Part shown: positions 43,564 to 52,372 of the stretch, in pieces
How positions within the stretch are numbered: position 1 is the first letter of the stretch
How the letters are laid out: each line of letters begins with the position of its first letter
NCBI RefSeq assembly: GCF_028745505.1
Contig: NZ_JAQZZL010000001.1
Location: forward strand, 2,105,818-2,169,817
Length of the DNA stretch: 64,000 nt
Direction: 5' to 3'
DNA from: Lentisphaera marina
GTDB taxonomy: Bacteria > Verrucomicrobiota > Lentisphaeria > Lentisphaerales > Lentisphaeraceae
Translations under genes and position numbers: made by a program
Notes under the pieces: model-generated
What the model saw: the letters and a program-made list of their open reading frames with translations, nothing else
What the model was told of the DNA's origin: nothing
The model's database searches: none

Positions 43564-45167
43564 TTTTTCTTCCCTTTCTTTGAAGACTTTAATTTTGGAA
43601 TAACATAGCTTTCTAACAAAGATTTCATTTCTTTAACCAGCTCTGGATGTTCATTGTACAAATTTTTTGTTTGAGTTAAATCATTTTCGAGATCATAGAG
43701 CTGTGCGGGTGGTGCATCCGCTTTGATCTTACCGTTTTCGATGTCACTATTTTTGTAAGCTGCATAGCTGATCGCAGCCGCTCCTCCAAAGGCCTGTCCA
43801 CCGCGCTTGGCGACGGTAAAACCACCACTTCCTTGACCACTTATATAAATCCACTTTCCTTTTCGAATAGCGAGACGACCACGCTTAAATGGGGACAGTA
43901 CGATATGATCTCTGACTTGTTGCTGTGGTTCTCCGGTAAAAACAGACAAAATACTCTTACTGTCGATGGCTTGATTACTATCAATTTTCACACCGGTAAT
44001 TTCGGCAAAAGTTGCAATCATGTCGACATTACAAAGAAGTTGATCTGATGTGCTGTCTGCTTGGATTTTTCCTGGCCATTTAGCGATAAAGGGAACGCGA
44101 TGTCCCCCTTCCCAAGCACCAAATTTAAAACCCAGTAAATCTCCATTGATACGATGGCCTGCATCCCAAGCCTTTTGTCCGCCGATATTAAACATCCCAC
44201 CATTGTCACTCGTGAAAATCACTAGAGTATTACCGGCAAGGCCCTGACTTTCAAGAGTCTTCATAACTTCACCTACAATCCAATCAAGTTCGTGAATGAA
44301 GTCACCATACAGGCCACAATCACTGCTACCTTGAAAGCGCGGTGCTGGTGTAAAGGGGTGGTGGATGTTCGTTGTAGAAAAGTATAGAAAGAAGGGCTTT
44401 TCTTTGCTTTGTTGCTTAATCCAATCCAGTGCTTTATTTGTCAGATGAGTGCCGACTTGATAATCGTTATATAGCTCATGAGCAGCATCCGCTCCACCAA
44501 AATGATCCGTCCCAATCTTCTCAAAAATCCTTTGAGTTTTAGCCTTTTTTCCACGAACAAAAGGGTCGTCTGGAAGCAAACCAACAACATGATGATTCTC
44601 TACATAAACAAAAGGCGGGTGACTGTTTACAACTGGAACGCCGTAATAATAATCAAAGCCAAGTTCCAAGGGACCCGGTTTTAATTCGCCGTTCCAATTT
44701 GGTTTTTTTTGTCCGAATCCAAGATGCCATTTACCAATACAAGCGGTGGCATATCCAGATTTTTTCAATAAGCTTGCCAGCGTTTCTTGTTTTGTATCGA
44801 TAATCAGTCCACTATTAAGCATTACTGGGCTATATAAGTTTTTTCTATGAGGGTATTCGCCTGTTAGTAGTGCATAACGGGATGGTGTACACACTGCTGA
44901 AGCAGAATGAGCGTCGGTAAAACGCTTGCCTTGACTAGCCAATTTATCGATATTTAGCGTTCTTACTTTTGTTGCACCATAAGAACCCAAATCACCATAA
45001 CCGAGGTCATCGGCAAAAATAAATACAATATTTGGATGTTTGGAACTCGTTTTTTTAGGGCTCATCTCATTCAAAGTTGAAACCGGTACTTTTGCCGGTG
45101 TTGAAGGGGACTGTGCCCAGCACACAGACAGCAAGAAATAAACAGGTGTAATGAATATCTTTTTTAT
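43560..45167 (-). CDS. secreted sulfatase (unit 2, gene A), non-standard start
   Basis: The frame is open from a TTG at 45134, which removes most of the signal peptide and has no ribosome site. Eleven codons upstream, ATA at 45167 follows GGAGTTAATC and gives KKIFITPVYFLLSVCWAQ, a good signal peptide, so this is likely the original start, now ATA instead of ATG. FIFADDLGYGDLGSYGATK, CTPSR (RYALLTGEYPHRKN), ACIGKWHLGFGQKKPNWNGE, FTSDNGGMFNIGGQ. Basic tail KSSKKGKKK. Close relative of the sulfatase at 46570-48135. Translation may be reduced. Confidence 0.85.
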   Translation of the reverse strand: MKKIFITPVYFLLSVCWAQSPSTPAKVPVSTLNEMSPKKTSSKHPNIVFIFADDLGYGDLGSYGATKVRTLNIDKLASQGKRFTDAHSASAVCTPSRYALLTGEYPHRKNLYSPVMLNSGLIIDTKQETLASLLKKSGYATACIGKWHLGFGQKKPNWNGELKPGPLELGFDYYYGVPVVNSHPPFVYVENHHVVGLLPDDPFVRGKKAKTQRIFEKIGTDHFGGADAAHELYNDYQVGTHLTNKALDWIKQQSKEKPFFLYFSTTNIHHPFTPAPRFQGSSDCGLYGDFIHELDWIVGEVMKTLESQGLAGNTLVIFTSDNGGMFNIGGQKAWDAGHRINGDLLGFKFGAWEGGHRVPFIAKWPGKIQADSTSDQLLCNVDMIATFAEITGVKIDSNQAIDSKSILSVFTGEPQQQVRDHIVLSPFKRGRLAIRKGKWIYISGQGSGGFTVAKRGGQAFGGAAAISYAAYKNSDIENGKIKADAPPAQLYDLENDLTQTKNLYNEHPELVKEMKSLLESYVIPKLKSSKKGKKK

Positions 45168-45241
45168 GATTAACTCCTAAATAAATTTTATACTTTAACA
45201 ATTTTCAGTTTTATCATCTCTGTTCCTAAAAGATGTAGAAC

Positions 45242-46564
45242 TTATTTTTTTGCAGATATCCTGTCCATGATTCCCTTCAAGTTATTAAAAATAGCTTTTT
45301 CACTTTCAGGTAAGCCCTCATAATCCACTATTTCTGTCGAAAAATGACTGGTGAATTTCTGATAAGTATAGCTTCCTTTAATTCTATCCAAGTATACGCC
45401 GTAGTCCAAATTGCGTACCCATGTATGTTTTTCCCTATTAAGAGAATTGTACCATATATGTACATAATCTTTTGTACGTTTTCCTTTACCCGACAAGACA
45501 GGCCAAAAGCTCACTCCGTCACCAGGATAATTATTGGGTAATGGTGCCCCCGCTAATTCACACAAAGTTGGCATGAAATCAGAAAATTCCACTAACTCTT
45601 TTTCCTGGACAGCAGGAGCTATTTTACCAGGCCAGTTAATGATCAGCGGAACTCTGGTACCGGTATCAGCGACTTTACCTTTGCCCCCTTCAATTACTTT
45701 TCCGTTCCACTTGGTTATAATTGGCTTATCAGTACCATTATCACCAGTAAAAATGATCAGGGTATTTTCTCGCAATCCTAACTTGTCGAGTTTGGCTACA
45801 ATCTTACCCACCATTTTATCGGTATACTGCACCATATCACCAAAGTGTTTCTTAAGTAAATCATATTCTCCAGGACCTTTATATATTGGTGATCCAAGTG
45901 ACTTTGGATCCCAAGTAGTTGAATCTGGCGTCGCATCAAAAGGACAATGGGGAAGGATCATCGGATAGTAAACAAAAAAAGGTTTTTCTTTGTTAGTTTC
46001 TATAAAATCACAAATAAAGTCAGCACATACATCCGGACCATATTCACCATTATTATGATCAACTGCTTTACCGTTGATTTCTAACTGTGGATTGGGGTAA
46101 CGAGAATCAAACTGCGTTCCTTTGCGCACCCGACCACGAAAATGCTGCCAAAGACAAGATTGATCAAAGCCAAAGCTCTGTGGAGCATCCGTTTTTCTAC
46201 CCAACTGCCATTTACCGGCAATCGCCGTAGTATACCCGACTTCTTTGAGTTGGTTCGCAAAGGTTCGTTGAGAACGTTCAAGAACACCAAATCTCACATA
46301 ATTTCGTATGTTATAAAGCCCAGTCATAATTTTAACTCGTGATGGCGTACACAGGGGGTTAGAAAAACATTGTTCAAAGCGCATTCCGCTTGCCCCCAGC
46401 TTATCGAGTTCCGGAGTTTTATAATCTTCACTGCCGTTGGCACCCACACATTCATAACCCATATCATCAGCTAAAATCAGAATGATATTGGGTTTTTGTG
46501 CAGCACTTAAAGAGCCTAAGACGAAAGTACTCAATAAGACTAGCTTTCTCGTAAATTTATTCAT
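45242..46564 (-). CDS. secreted sulfatase (unit 1, gene B)
   Basis: 440 aa. Signal peptide LVLLSTFVLGSLSA, almost the same as in the unit 2 gene B. IILILADDMGYECVGANG, CTPSR at 72-76 (VKIMTGLYNIRNYVRFG), IAGKWQLGRKTDAPQ (KWQLG replaces the usual KWHLG), FTGDNGTDKP. No basic tail; ends LKGIMDRISAKK. The body differs clearly from gene B of unit 2, so the shared part is mainly the leader. Starts 5 bases after the stop of the preceding sulfatase. Confidence 0.9.
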   Translation of the reverse strand: MNKFTRKLVLLSTFVLGSLSAAQKPNIILILADDMGYECVGANGSEDYKTPELDKLGASGMRFEQCFSNPLCTPSRVKIMTGLYNIRNYVRFGVLERSQRTFANQLKEVGYTTAIAGKWQLGRKTDAPQSFGFDQSCLWQHFRGRVRKGTQFDSRYPNPQLEINGKAVDHNNGEYGPDVCADFICDFIETNKEKPFFVYYPMILPHCPFDATPDSTTWDPKSLGSPIYKGPGEYDLLKKHFGDMVQYTDKMVGKIVAKLDKLGLRENTLIIFTGDNGTDKPIITKWNGKVIEGGKGKVADTGTRVPLIINWPGKIAPAVQEKELVEFSDFMPTLCELAGAPLPNNYPGDGVSFWPVLSGKGKRTKDYVHIWYNSLNREKHTWVRNLDYGVYLDRIKGSYTYQKFTSHFSTEIVDYEGLPESEKAIFNNLKGIMDRISAKK

Positions 46565-46569
46565 GGCTT

Positions 46570-48135
46570 CTACTTTTTCTTACCTTTGTTCTTAGTCATA
46601 GTTTTGTTGGCAGTCACCCCGTATTGCTTCAATAATTTATTCAGGTGCGAGGCCATGGCATCGGCTCGCTCGGGGAAATCATTAATTAGGTTCTGCTTCT
46701 GAAAGGGATCATCCTTTAAGTTATAGAGCTGTTTTGGAAGTTCCCCCTTTTTCGCCGGGACCCAGCCTCCATCCCCCGCTCCAGGAATATAAACCCAATC
46801 ACCTTGTCGCAATGATGTATGCGAGCGTTTATGGGGCTGAATAATCAACTCACTACGAGCTGAAGTAGCGTCTTTTCCCAACAATAATGGCAGCTGATTA
46901 AAACCATCTCTGGCTTCGTGCGGAGCTAATTTCTGTCCTGTGATAGCCGCAAAAGTCGGCAAGAGATCCAGATTGGCAATCAGAGCATCGGAAGTTTTTC
47001 CCGCTGGAATTTTGTTAGGCCAGGAAGCAATAAAGGGTACGCGATGACCAGCCTCCCAAGCGCCGAATTTTCTGCCCTTAAGTTTTCCGTTGGGCTTATG
47101 TCCCAACTGATCTAAGACATCGCCTTGGTCTTTACCCTTAATAATTGCGCCATTATCGCTGGTGAAAATAAAAATGGTATTCTCTAAAGCCCCAAAACGC
47201 TCAACAGCTGAAATAATCTGACCAACCGACCAATCCAGTTCTTCGACAAAATCACCACGAAGTCCGCATTCACTTTTCCCGTGAAAGTATGGATGTGGGG
47301 TAATCGGCAGATGAACATTGTGACTCGCATAATAAAGGAAAAAAGGCTTGTTCTGCTGATTCATCCAGGTCAACGCCTTCTGAGTTAACTTCTCTCCAAT
47401 AAGTTCGTCAACATAGAGGTCATGAGCTGCCTTGCCGCCAATAAGACTCACCATACCACGATGCGGACTCGTATGCTTACCCTCGTAACTCTTACCGTAA
47501 GTTTTTCCTCCCCGCTCATATATCAAGGGATCATTTGGATCTAAAGCAAGAATCCGGCGGTTCTCCATGTACACAAAAGGCGGATGTGAATTAACTACAG
47601 GCAAACCGAAAAAGTAATCAAAACCGAGTTCAAGAGGCCCCGGCTTCAGCTCCTTATTCCAATCTGGCTTGGGCTTATCACCAAAACCGAGGTGCCACTT
47701 GCCGACACAAGCAGTGGCGTAGCCTTTGCGCTTAAGAAGACTCGCAATCGTTGTTTTTTTCGTGTCGATGATAAGACGGTCTGCACAAAATACGGGACTG
47801 TAGTTGTTAATACGAAGCGGATATTCACCCGTGAGCAAGGCATAACGTGAGGGCGTGCAGGTTGCCGAAGTCGAATGCCCATCAGTGAACAATGTTCCCG
47901 TTTGTGCGAGTCGATCGATATTCGGCGTTTTAATTTTTGTCGCGCCATAAGAGCTCAAATCTCCGTAACCCAAATCGTCAGCATAAATCAACACTATATT
48001 TGGGTATTCGGAATGAGTTGTTTTGGGCCGCATTTCGTTTAAAACCGAAAGTGGTGCTTCTGCTGATTTCGACTGAGTCTGAGCTAAGCACAGAGATAAA
48101 CAGGTAAAAGTCTGTAGAATTAATAGTTTTGTCAT
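46570..48135 (-). CDS. secreted sulfatase (unit 1, gene A)
   Basis: 521 aa from ATG 48135 (AAAGGGA upstream); the frame is open to 48162. Signal peptide LLILQTFTCLSLCLAQ, then a spacer ending VLNEMRPK shared with unit 2 gene A (TLNEMSPK). LIYADDLGYGDLSSYGATK, CTPSR at 93-97 (YALLTGEYPLRIN), GKWHLGFGDKPKPDWN, FTSDNGAIIKGKDQG. Tail TMTKNKGKKK. Upstream partner of the adjacent gene, with 5 bases between them. Confidence 0.92.
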   Translation of the reverse strand: MTKLLILQTFTCLSLCLAQTQSKSAEAPLSVLNEMRPKTTHSEYPNIVLIYADDLGYGDLSSYGATKIKTPNIDRLAQTGTLFTDGHSTSATCTPSRYALLTGEYPLRINNYSPVFCADRLIIDTKKTTIASLLKRKGYATACVGKWHLGFGDKPKPDWNKELKPGPLELGFDYFFGLPVVNSHPPFVYMENRRILALDPNDPLIYERGGKTYGKSYEGKHTSPHRGMVSLIGGKAAHDLYVDELIGEKLTQKALTWMNQQNKPFFLYYASHNVHLPITPHPYFHGKSECGLRGDFVEELDWSVGQIISAVERFGALENTIFIFTSDNGAIIKGKDQGDVLDQLGHKPNGKLKGRKFGAWEAGHRVPFIASWPNKIPAGKTSDALIANLDLLPTFAAITGQKLAPHEARDGFNQLPLLLGKDATSARSELIIQPHKRSHTSLRQGDWVYIPGAGDGGWVPAKKGELPKQLYNLKDDPFQKQNLINDFPERADAMASHLNKLLKQYGVTANKTMTKNKGKKK

Positions 48136-48307
48136 AATAATCCCTTTTAAAATTCTATGCACATTAGTGGCTGTTTAAACAAGTGCCGTCGGAACTTTGT
48201 TTATTTGATTTTAAACTCATAGTTGATATAATAACTCCTCAATATGGACATTTTGCAGTACTATTTCCTCATCCCCCCGTCAACACAGCTACTCGACCTC
48301 CAACCCC

Positions 48308-49870
48308 TTAAGTCGCCACGGGAGCTTTCTTAGGATCTTTTCTACCGGAAGACTTGGGCTTCTTGCCTTGAGATTTTTTGTTTTTCTTCTTCGATTCTGG
48401 ACGTTTTCCAATCACACTTGGATCAAACTGCTTGAGATCAAAATCCGGATTGCGAACCGGAGTTACGCCATTTGCCTCAGTCAAATAAGCTTCAATTAAA
48501 TTATCAAGTCTTTTCAGTAACTCAGGATTAGAGTCCGCGAGGTTATTCTCTTCTGCAATATCATTTGATAAGTCATAAAGCTTATAGTCATGTTCGCCAT
48601 TTTCTCCTCCGAAAAATACGCGTACCAACTTCCATTTACCTGAATGAACAGACATTGATGGCGGCAGCCATTCGGGGACAGGAACGATACAGGGAAAATA
48701 AGTGAATATGGCTTCACGATCAAGCTCACCACCCTCAAGTGCTGGGCGGATATCTATGCCGTCCACATCGTGATTGTCCGGCATTGAAATATTCATACCC
48801 TTGAGAATCGTCGTATAAAAGTCAGAGCTTTGAATAATTTCCTCACTTTGGCTCGCAGCTTTTGTCACCCCGGGCCAAACAACCGTACAGGGAACGCGCA
48901 CCCCACCTTCACACATAGATGCCTTGCCTCCACGAAGGGGAAAGTTAGATGTCGGCACTATATCTTGGTCCAGTTGACTGTACATATTGCCGCCATTATC
49001 CGAAGTAAAAATGATTACCGTATTATCCATAAGTCCTCGGCTCTCGAGGCCGTCCAATAATGCCCCGACCGCATCATCCAGCGACTGCACCATGGCCGCA
49101 TAGAGAGCAGACCTCTGTTTGCTATTGGGGTCGATAAGTTTCTCATATTTATCAATGAGCTCCTGCTTGGCATCGAAAGGGCCATGCACGGAGAACATCC
49201 AGTAATTCATAAAGAAGGGCTTATCTCCAGAAAGGCTGTCCACCCATTTCAAGCACTCCTCAACCATGCGATCCTCAATATGTTCTTTCTCATAATTTGG
49301 CTGGATGTTTTTTTGACTCCAGGGTGCCACGTAAGATCTACCCGGCCCTGCACCTGTATGATGGGGAACATCCACATCAAAACCATGCTGTAGTGGACTG
49401 TAAGGCTTCGGCCCTAGGTGCCACTTGCCAAAATGCCCTGTTTCATATCCCCCCTGCTTCATCATTTTCCCGATTGTGGGGTAATTCGTATCCAAACGAG
49501 TGGCAGAGGACACAGAAATGGCTTTCTCGGATGGACGCGCCCTTTTTGCCAACTCTGCCTTCAGTGCAACCGTCTTTGTATGGTGCCGTGGCTGTGTACT
49601 GCCGTGACGCGCAGGCGTCTGTCCCGTCAGAAAACTCGCTCGCGTCGGAGAACACAAAGGTGAATTGGAATAGGCACGAGTAAAGGTACATCCCCTCTTA
49701 GCCAGGCGCATGATATTTGGTGTTTTATATAACTTCGTCTGGCCGTAAAGTTCCGTATCACTCCAACCGAGATCATCGGCTAAAATAAAGACTACGTTCA
49801 TAGGCTTATCGGCAGCTGCCACTAATCCCACTGTGAAGAAGCTAAGTAAAAAGCAATACTTCTTAATCAT
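48308..49870 (-). CDS. secreted sulfatase with long basic tail
   Basis: 520 aa from ATG 49870 (CCAGGAAAA upstream; frame open to 49900). Signal peptide CFLLSFFTVGLVAAA, FILADDLGWSDTELYGQTK, CSPTR at 73-77 (ASFLTGQTPARHG), HFGKWHLGPKPYSPLQ, FTSDNGGNMYSQLDQD. The last 40 residues are Lys/Ser-rich (KKKNKKSQGKKPKSSGRKD). Closely related over its second half to the partial sulfatase at 63113, sharing PLRGGKASMCEGG. Stands alone; no locus promoter element seen. Confidence 0.92.
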   Translation of the reverse strand: MIKKYCFLLSFFTVGLVAAADKPMNVVFILADDLGWSDTELYGQTKLYKTPNIMRLAKRGCTFTRAYSNSPLCSPTRASFLTGQTPARHGSTQPRHHTKTVALKAELAKRARPSEKAISVSSATRLDTNYPTIGKMMKQGGYETGHFGKWHLGPKPYSPLQHGFDVDVPHHTGAGPGRSYVAPWSQKNIQPNYEKEHIEDRMVEECLKWVDSLSGDKPFFMNYWMFSVHGPFDAKQELIDKYEKLIDPNSKQRSALYAAMVQSLDDAVGALLDGLESRGLMDNTVIIFTSDNGGNMYSQLDQDIVPTSNFPLRGGKASMCEGGVRVPCTVVWPGVTKAASQSEEIIQSSDFYTTILKGMNISMPDNHDVDGIDIRPALEGGELDREAIFTYFPCIVPVPEWLPPSMSVHSGKWKLVRVFFGGENGEHDYKLYDLSNDIAEENNLADSNPELLKRLDNLIEAYLTEANGVTPVRNPDFDLKQFDPSVIGKRPESKKKNKKSQGKKPKSSGRKDPKKAPVAT

Positions 49871-49993
49871 AAGAGTTTTCCTGGTTTTGGTAAATATCAT
49901 AATAAACCTTTGAGTTGTAAGATTGAATAGAAGAAAAATGTTTATGAAGATGCCGTGGCTCTTATTTGTAACAAAGGTACCGCATTACACGCA

Positions 49994-51481
49994 TTATTTA
50001 TAGGGATTTGCACCCCATTGATAACGTTTAGAAGGATCAAATTTTGGATTGGGAACAGGCATTTGCGCCTTTGTCTCTTTTTGCCATTTTGCTAAAGCCG
50101 CTTTCATTCCCGAAAACTTTGCCGGCAAGCTCACTTTGTGGTCCACCATTTCATTGACATCGTATTTTATATTGTAGAGGTAAAACTCTTTACTCACTAA
50201 ATTCTCAATAATTTTCCAGTCACCTTTTCGCAATGCCGACATGGGCACATCATGGTGATAAACAGGATAGTGAGTGAAGAGCTCTCGCTCCGGATCAAAA
50301 CTATTTTTCGTCAGTGCCGGCACCATTGAAACGCCATCGAGCACTTGGTTTTTAGGTGCCTGAGTATTGGTGATCTCTAAAAAACTTGGGTAAAAATCAG
50401 AGCTGCTAAAAACGGCTTCAGAACGAGTTCCCGGATTTACTTTTCCTGGCCACCTCACGATGAGCGGCACTCGTATGCCACCTTCGTACAAAGTCCCTTT
50501 CCCCGATCTAAGCGGTGCATTAGAAGTCGCCACATACCTTAGTGGATGTCCTTCCGGATAGACATTGGCACTGCGTCCGCCTAACAGAGGAATATCGTCA
50601 TAACGATTATCAACACCGCCATTATCGGAGTAAAAAATAAAAATAGTATTATCTGTTAAACCTTGATCATCAATGGCCTTCATTAACTGCCCTACGCTAT
50701 CGTCGGTGTGCTCAATCATCGCAGCATAAACGGCATTTCCAGGGTAATTGGGATCTCTTTTTTTATTTAAATACTTATTAATGAGATCCTTATCCGCATC
50801 TAATTGAACGTGCACATCATAGTGAGAGACAAATAGAAAAAAGGGCTGATCTTTATTTTCTTTAATAAAATCAACACCCATATCAGTGAGTATCTGACTT
50901 AAACGTTTGGGTTTATCAAGCCTATAAGCCGGTTGAAAAACAGGACGATAAAAGCCGCCTCCATTATACATGTAAGATTTATCATAGCCACGTTCGTCCG
51001 GTGTATGACGTGCTTGTTTGCCCTTTGACTTCCTATCATTGAGGTGCCATTTACCAAAATAGCCGGTTTTATAACCCGCCGATTTCATGGCATCGCCAAG
51101 AGTAAAAATATCTTTGGGTAAATGCTGTATTTTGTGATGGGGCACAGTAACTTTTTCATAAGGGCGCCAATGACCGGGAATAAAGTCAAAAATCCCCACT
51201 CGTGCCGGCGTTTGTCCCGACTGAATACTCGCTCGAGTAGCAGAACAAACCGGTGCCGCATAAGCTTGATCAAAGACCATGCCCTGTGTGGCTAACTTGT
51301 CTATATTAGGGCTTTCATTAAATTTATTTCCGTACACAGCCAAATCTCTTCCCCCAAGATCGTCCACCATGATGAGGACAATATTCGGTGGAGTCTTTTG
51401 CGGTGCTGCTACTAAACTTAATAGGAGAAATTGGCTGTTCGCTACAATGCCAAATAGCATAATATATATATAAGATTTCAT
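49994..51481 (-). CDS. secreted sulfatase with CSATR activation motif
   Basis: 495 aa. Signal peptide LFGIVANSQFLLLSLVAA, IVLIMVDDLGGRDLAVYG, then CSATR at 79-83 in place of the usual CxPxR; Ala at the third position is tolerated by some maturation enzymes. GYFGKWHLNDRKSKGK, FYSDNGGVDNRYDD. The C-terminus ends KFDPSKRYQWGANPYK with no basic tail. Promoter element 51532-51562. Confidence 0.92.
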   Translation of the reverse strand: MKSYIYIMLFGIVANSQFLLLSLVAAPQKTPPNIVLIMVDDLGGRDLAVYGNKFNESPNIDKLATQGMVFDQAYAAPVCSATRASIQSGQTPARVGIFDFIPGHWRPYEKVTVPHHKIQHLPKDIFTLGDAMKSAGYKTGYFGKWHLNDRKSKGKQARHTPDERGYDKSYMYNGGGFYRPVFQPAYRLDKPKRLSQILTDMGVDFIKENKDQPFFLFVSHYDVHVQLDADKDLINKYLNKKRDPNYPGNAVYAAMIEHTDDSVGQLMKAIDDQGLTDNTIFIFYSDNGGVDNRYDDIPLLGGRSANVYPEGHPLRYVATSNAPLRSGKGTLYEGGIRVPLIVRWPGKVNPGTRSEAVFSSSDFYPSFLEITNTQAPKNQVLDGVSMVPALTKNSFDPERELFTHYPVYHHDVPMSALRKGDWKIIENLVSKEFYLYNIKYDVNEMVDHKVSLPAKFSGMKAALAKWQKETKAQMPVPNPKFDPSKRYQWGANPYK

Positions 51482-51531
51482 CTAATACTCATCACTTAAT
51501 TATTGTTCATCCATCAGATCATTTAATACAC

Positions 51532-51562
51532 TTAAATTGTAGCAGGAATTTTAGAAGTGACA
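51532..51562 (-). promoter_or_regulatory. TGTCA-N17-ACAATTTAA promoter element
   Basis: Minus-strand CTGTCAC, 17 bases, ACAATTTAA, driving the CSATR sulfatase; leader of about 45 bases. Confidence 0.6.
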
Positions 51563-51587
51563 GAAATAAGATGTAGAATAGATAAAG

Positions 51588-52349
51588 CTAGAGCTGACTT
51601 GGATAAATCAGCTCATTGACATGAATTTTAGCTTCATTAAAATCCACATCACCGGATTTATCTTTATCCGCCCTTGAAAACAAGGCGTTTAAGTGGGCTT
51701 TGACATCCCTAAACACTTCAAACTCCTCTTTGGATAGCATCTGATTATTATCCTTATCGGCGTTTTTAAACATTTCTTCAGGGCTCTTTCTGGACATCCG
51801 CCACCATAAGGTATTGACTACCGCCAGCTCAAATTCCTGTTCATTGAGAGCTCCTGACTTATCTAGATCAAGTTTTTTATAGAAGTTGGTCGCCCCATGC
51901 TTGGGAGCATGAGCTTTGATTTTTTCCGTTAATTCTACATAGCAAATGCGACCATTTTTGTTGATGTCAGCCAGTTGAAATAATTCACTCATAGTCATCT
52001 TCAGCATCTCCGGAGTGGGATCCAGAAACTGTTTTTCAATGGGCGGAGTTAAGTACATAGTTTGAACTATATCCCCCTGCATTGAAGCTCTTATGGTACA
52101 AGCTGCATTAATCTCTTCATGCTGTCCATCAAAGCCTACATAAATAATTTTGCTATTTTCATCAAGCCGTATTTTTTTACTCCCCTTTTTGCTTTTGCTA
52201 GTCTCAACCAACAAATAATCATCATGGACTTCCAAAATATCGGCAATGACTTCCGGGCTTTTCTTTACTTTCTCCGCAGCATGCAGAGTCATTCCACTCA
52301 GGCAGAGTGCCATTGATAGGCTTAGTGCGCTTTTATATAAAAAAGTCAT
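51588..52349 (-). CDS. secreted four-EF-hand protein
   Basis: 253 aa. Signal peptide (LYKSALSLSMALCLSGMTLHA), a small N-terminal beta domain (about 30-105), then four EF-hand loops: DINKNGRICYVE (128-139), DLDKSGALNEQE (161-172), DKDNNQMLSKEE (198-209) and DKDKSGDVDFNE (228-239). Probably binds calcium outside the cytoplasm; calcium is often bound by marine sulfatases and polysaccharides, but a link is not shown. It follows the third DUF1592 gene by 23 bases and is likely its operon partner. Confidence 0.85.
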   Translation of the reverse strand: MTFLYKSALSLSMALCLSGMTLHAAEKVKKSPEVIADILEVHDDYLLVETSKSKKGSKKIRLDENSKIIYVGFDGQHEEINAACTIRASMQGDIVQTMYLTPPIEKQFLDPTPEMLKMTMSELFQLADINKNGRICYVELTEKIKAHAPKHGATNFYKKLDLDKSGALNEQEFELAVVNTLWWRMSRKSPEEMFKNADKDNNQMLSKEEFEVFRDVKAHLNALFSRADKDKSGDVDFNEAKIHVNELIYPSQL

Positions 52350-52372
52350 ATCTTATTCCTAATAAATTGAAG

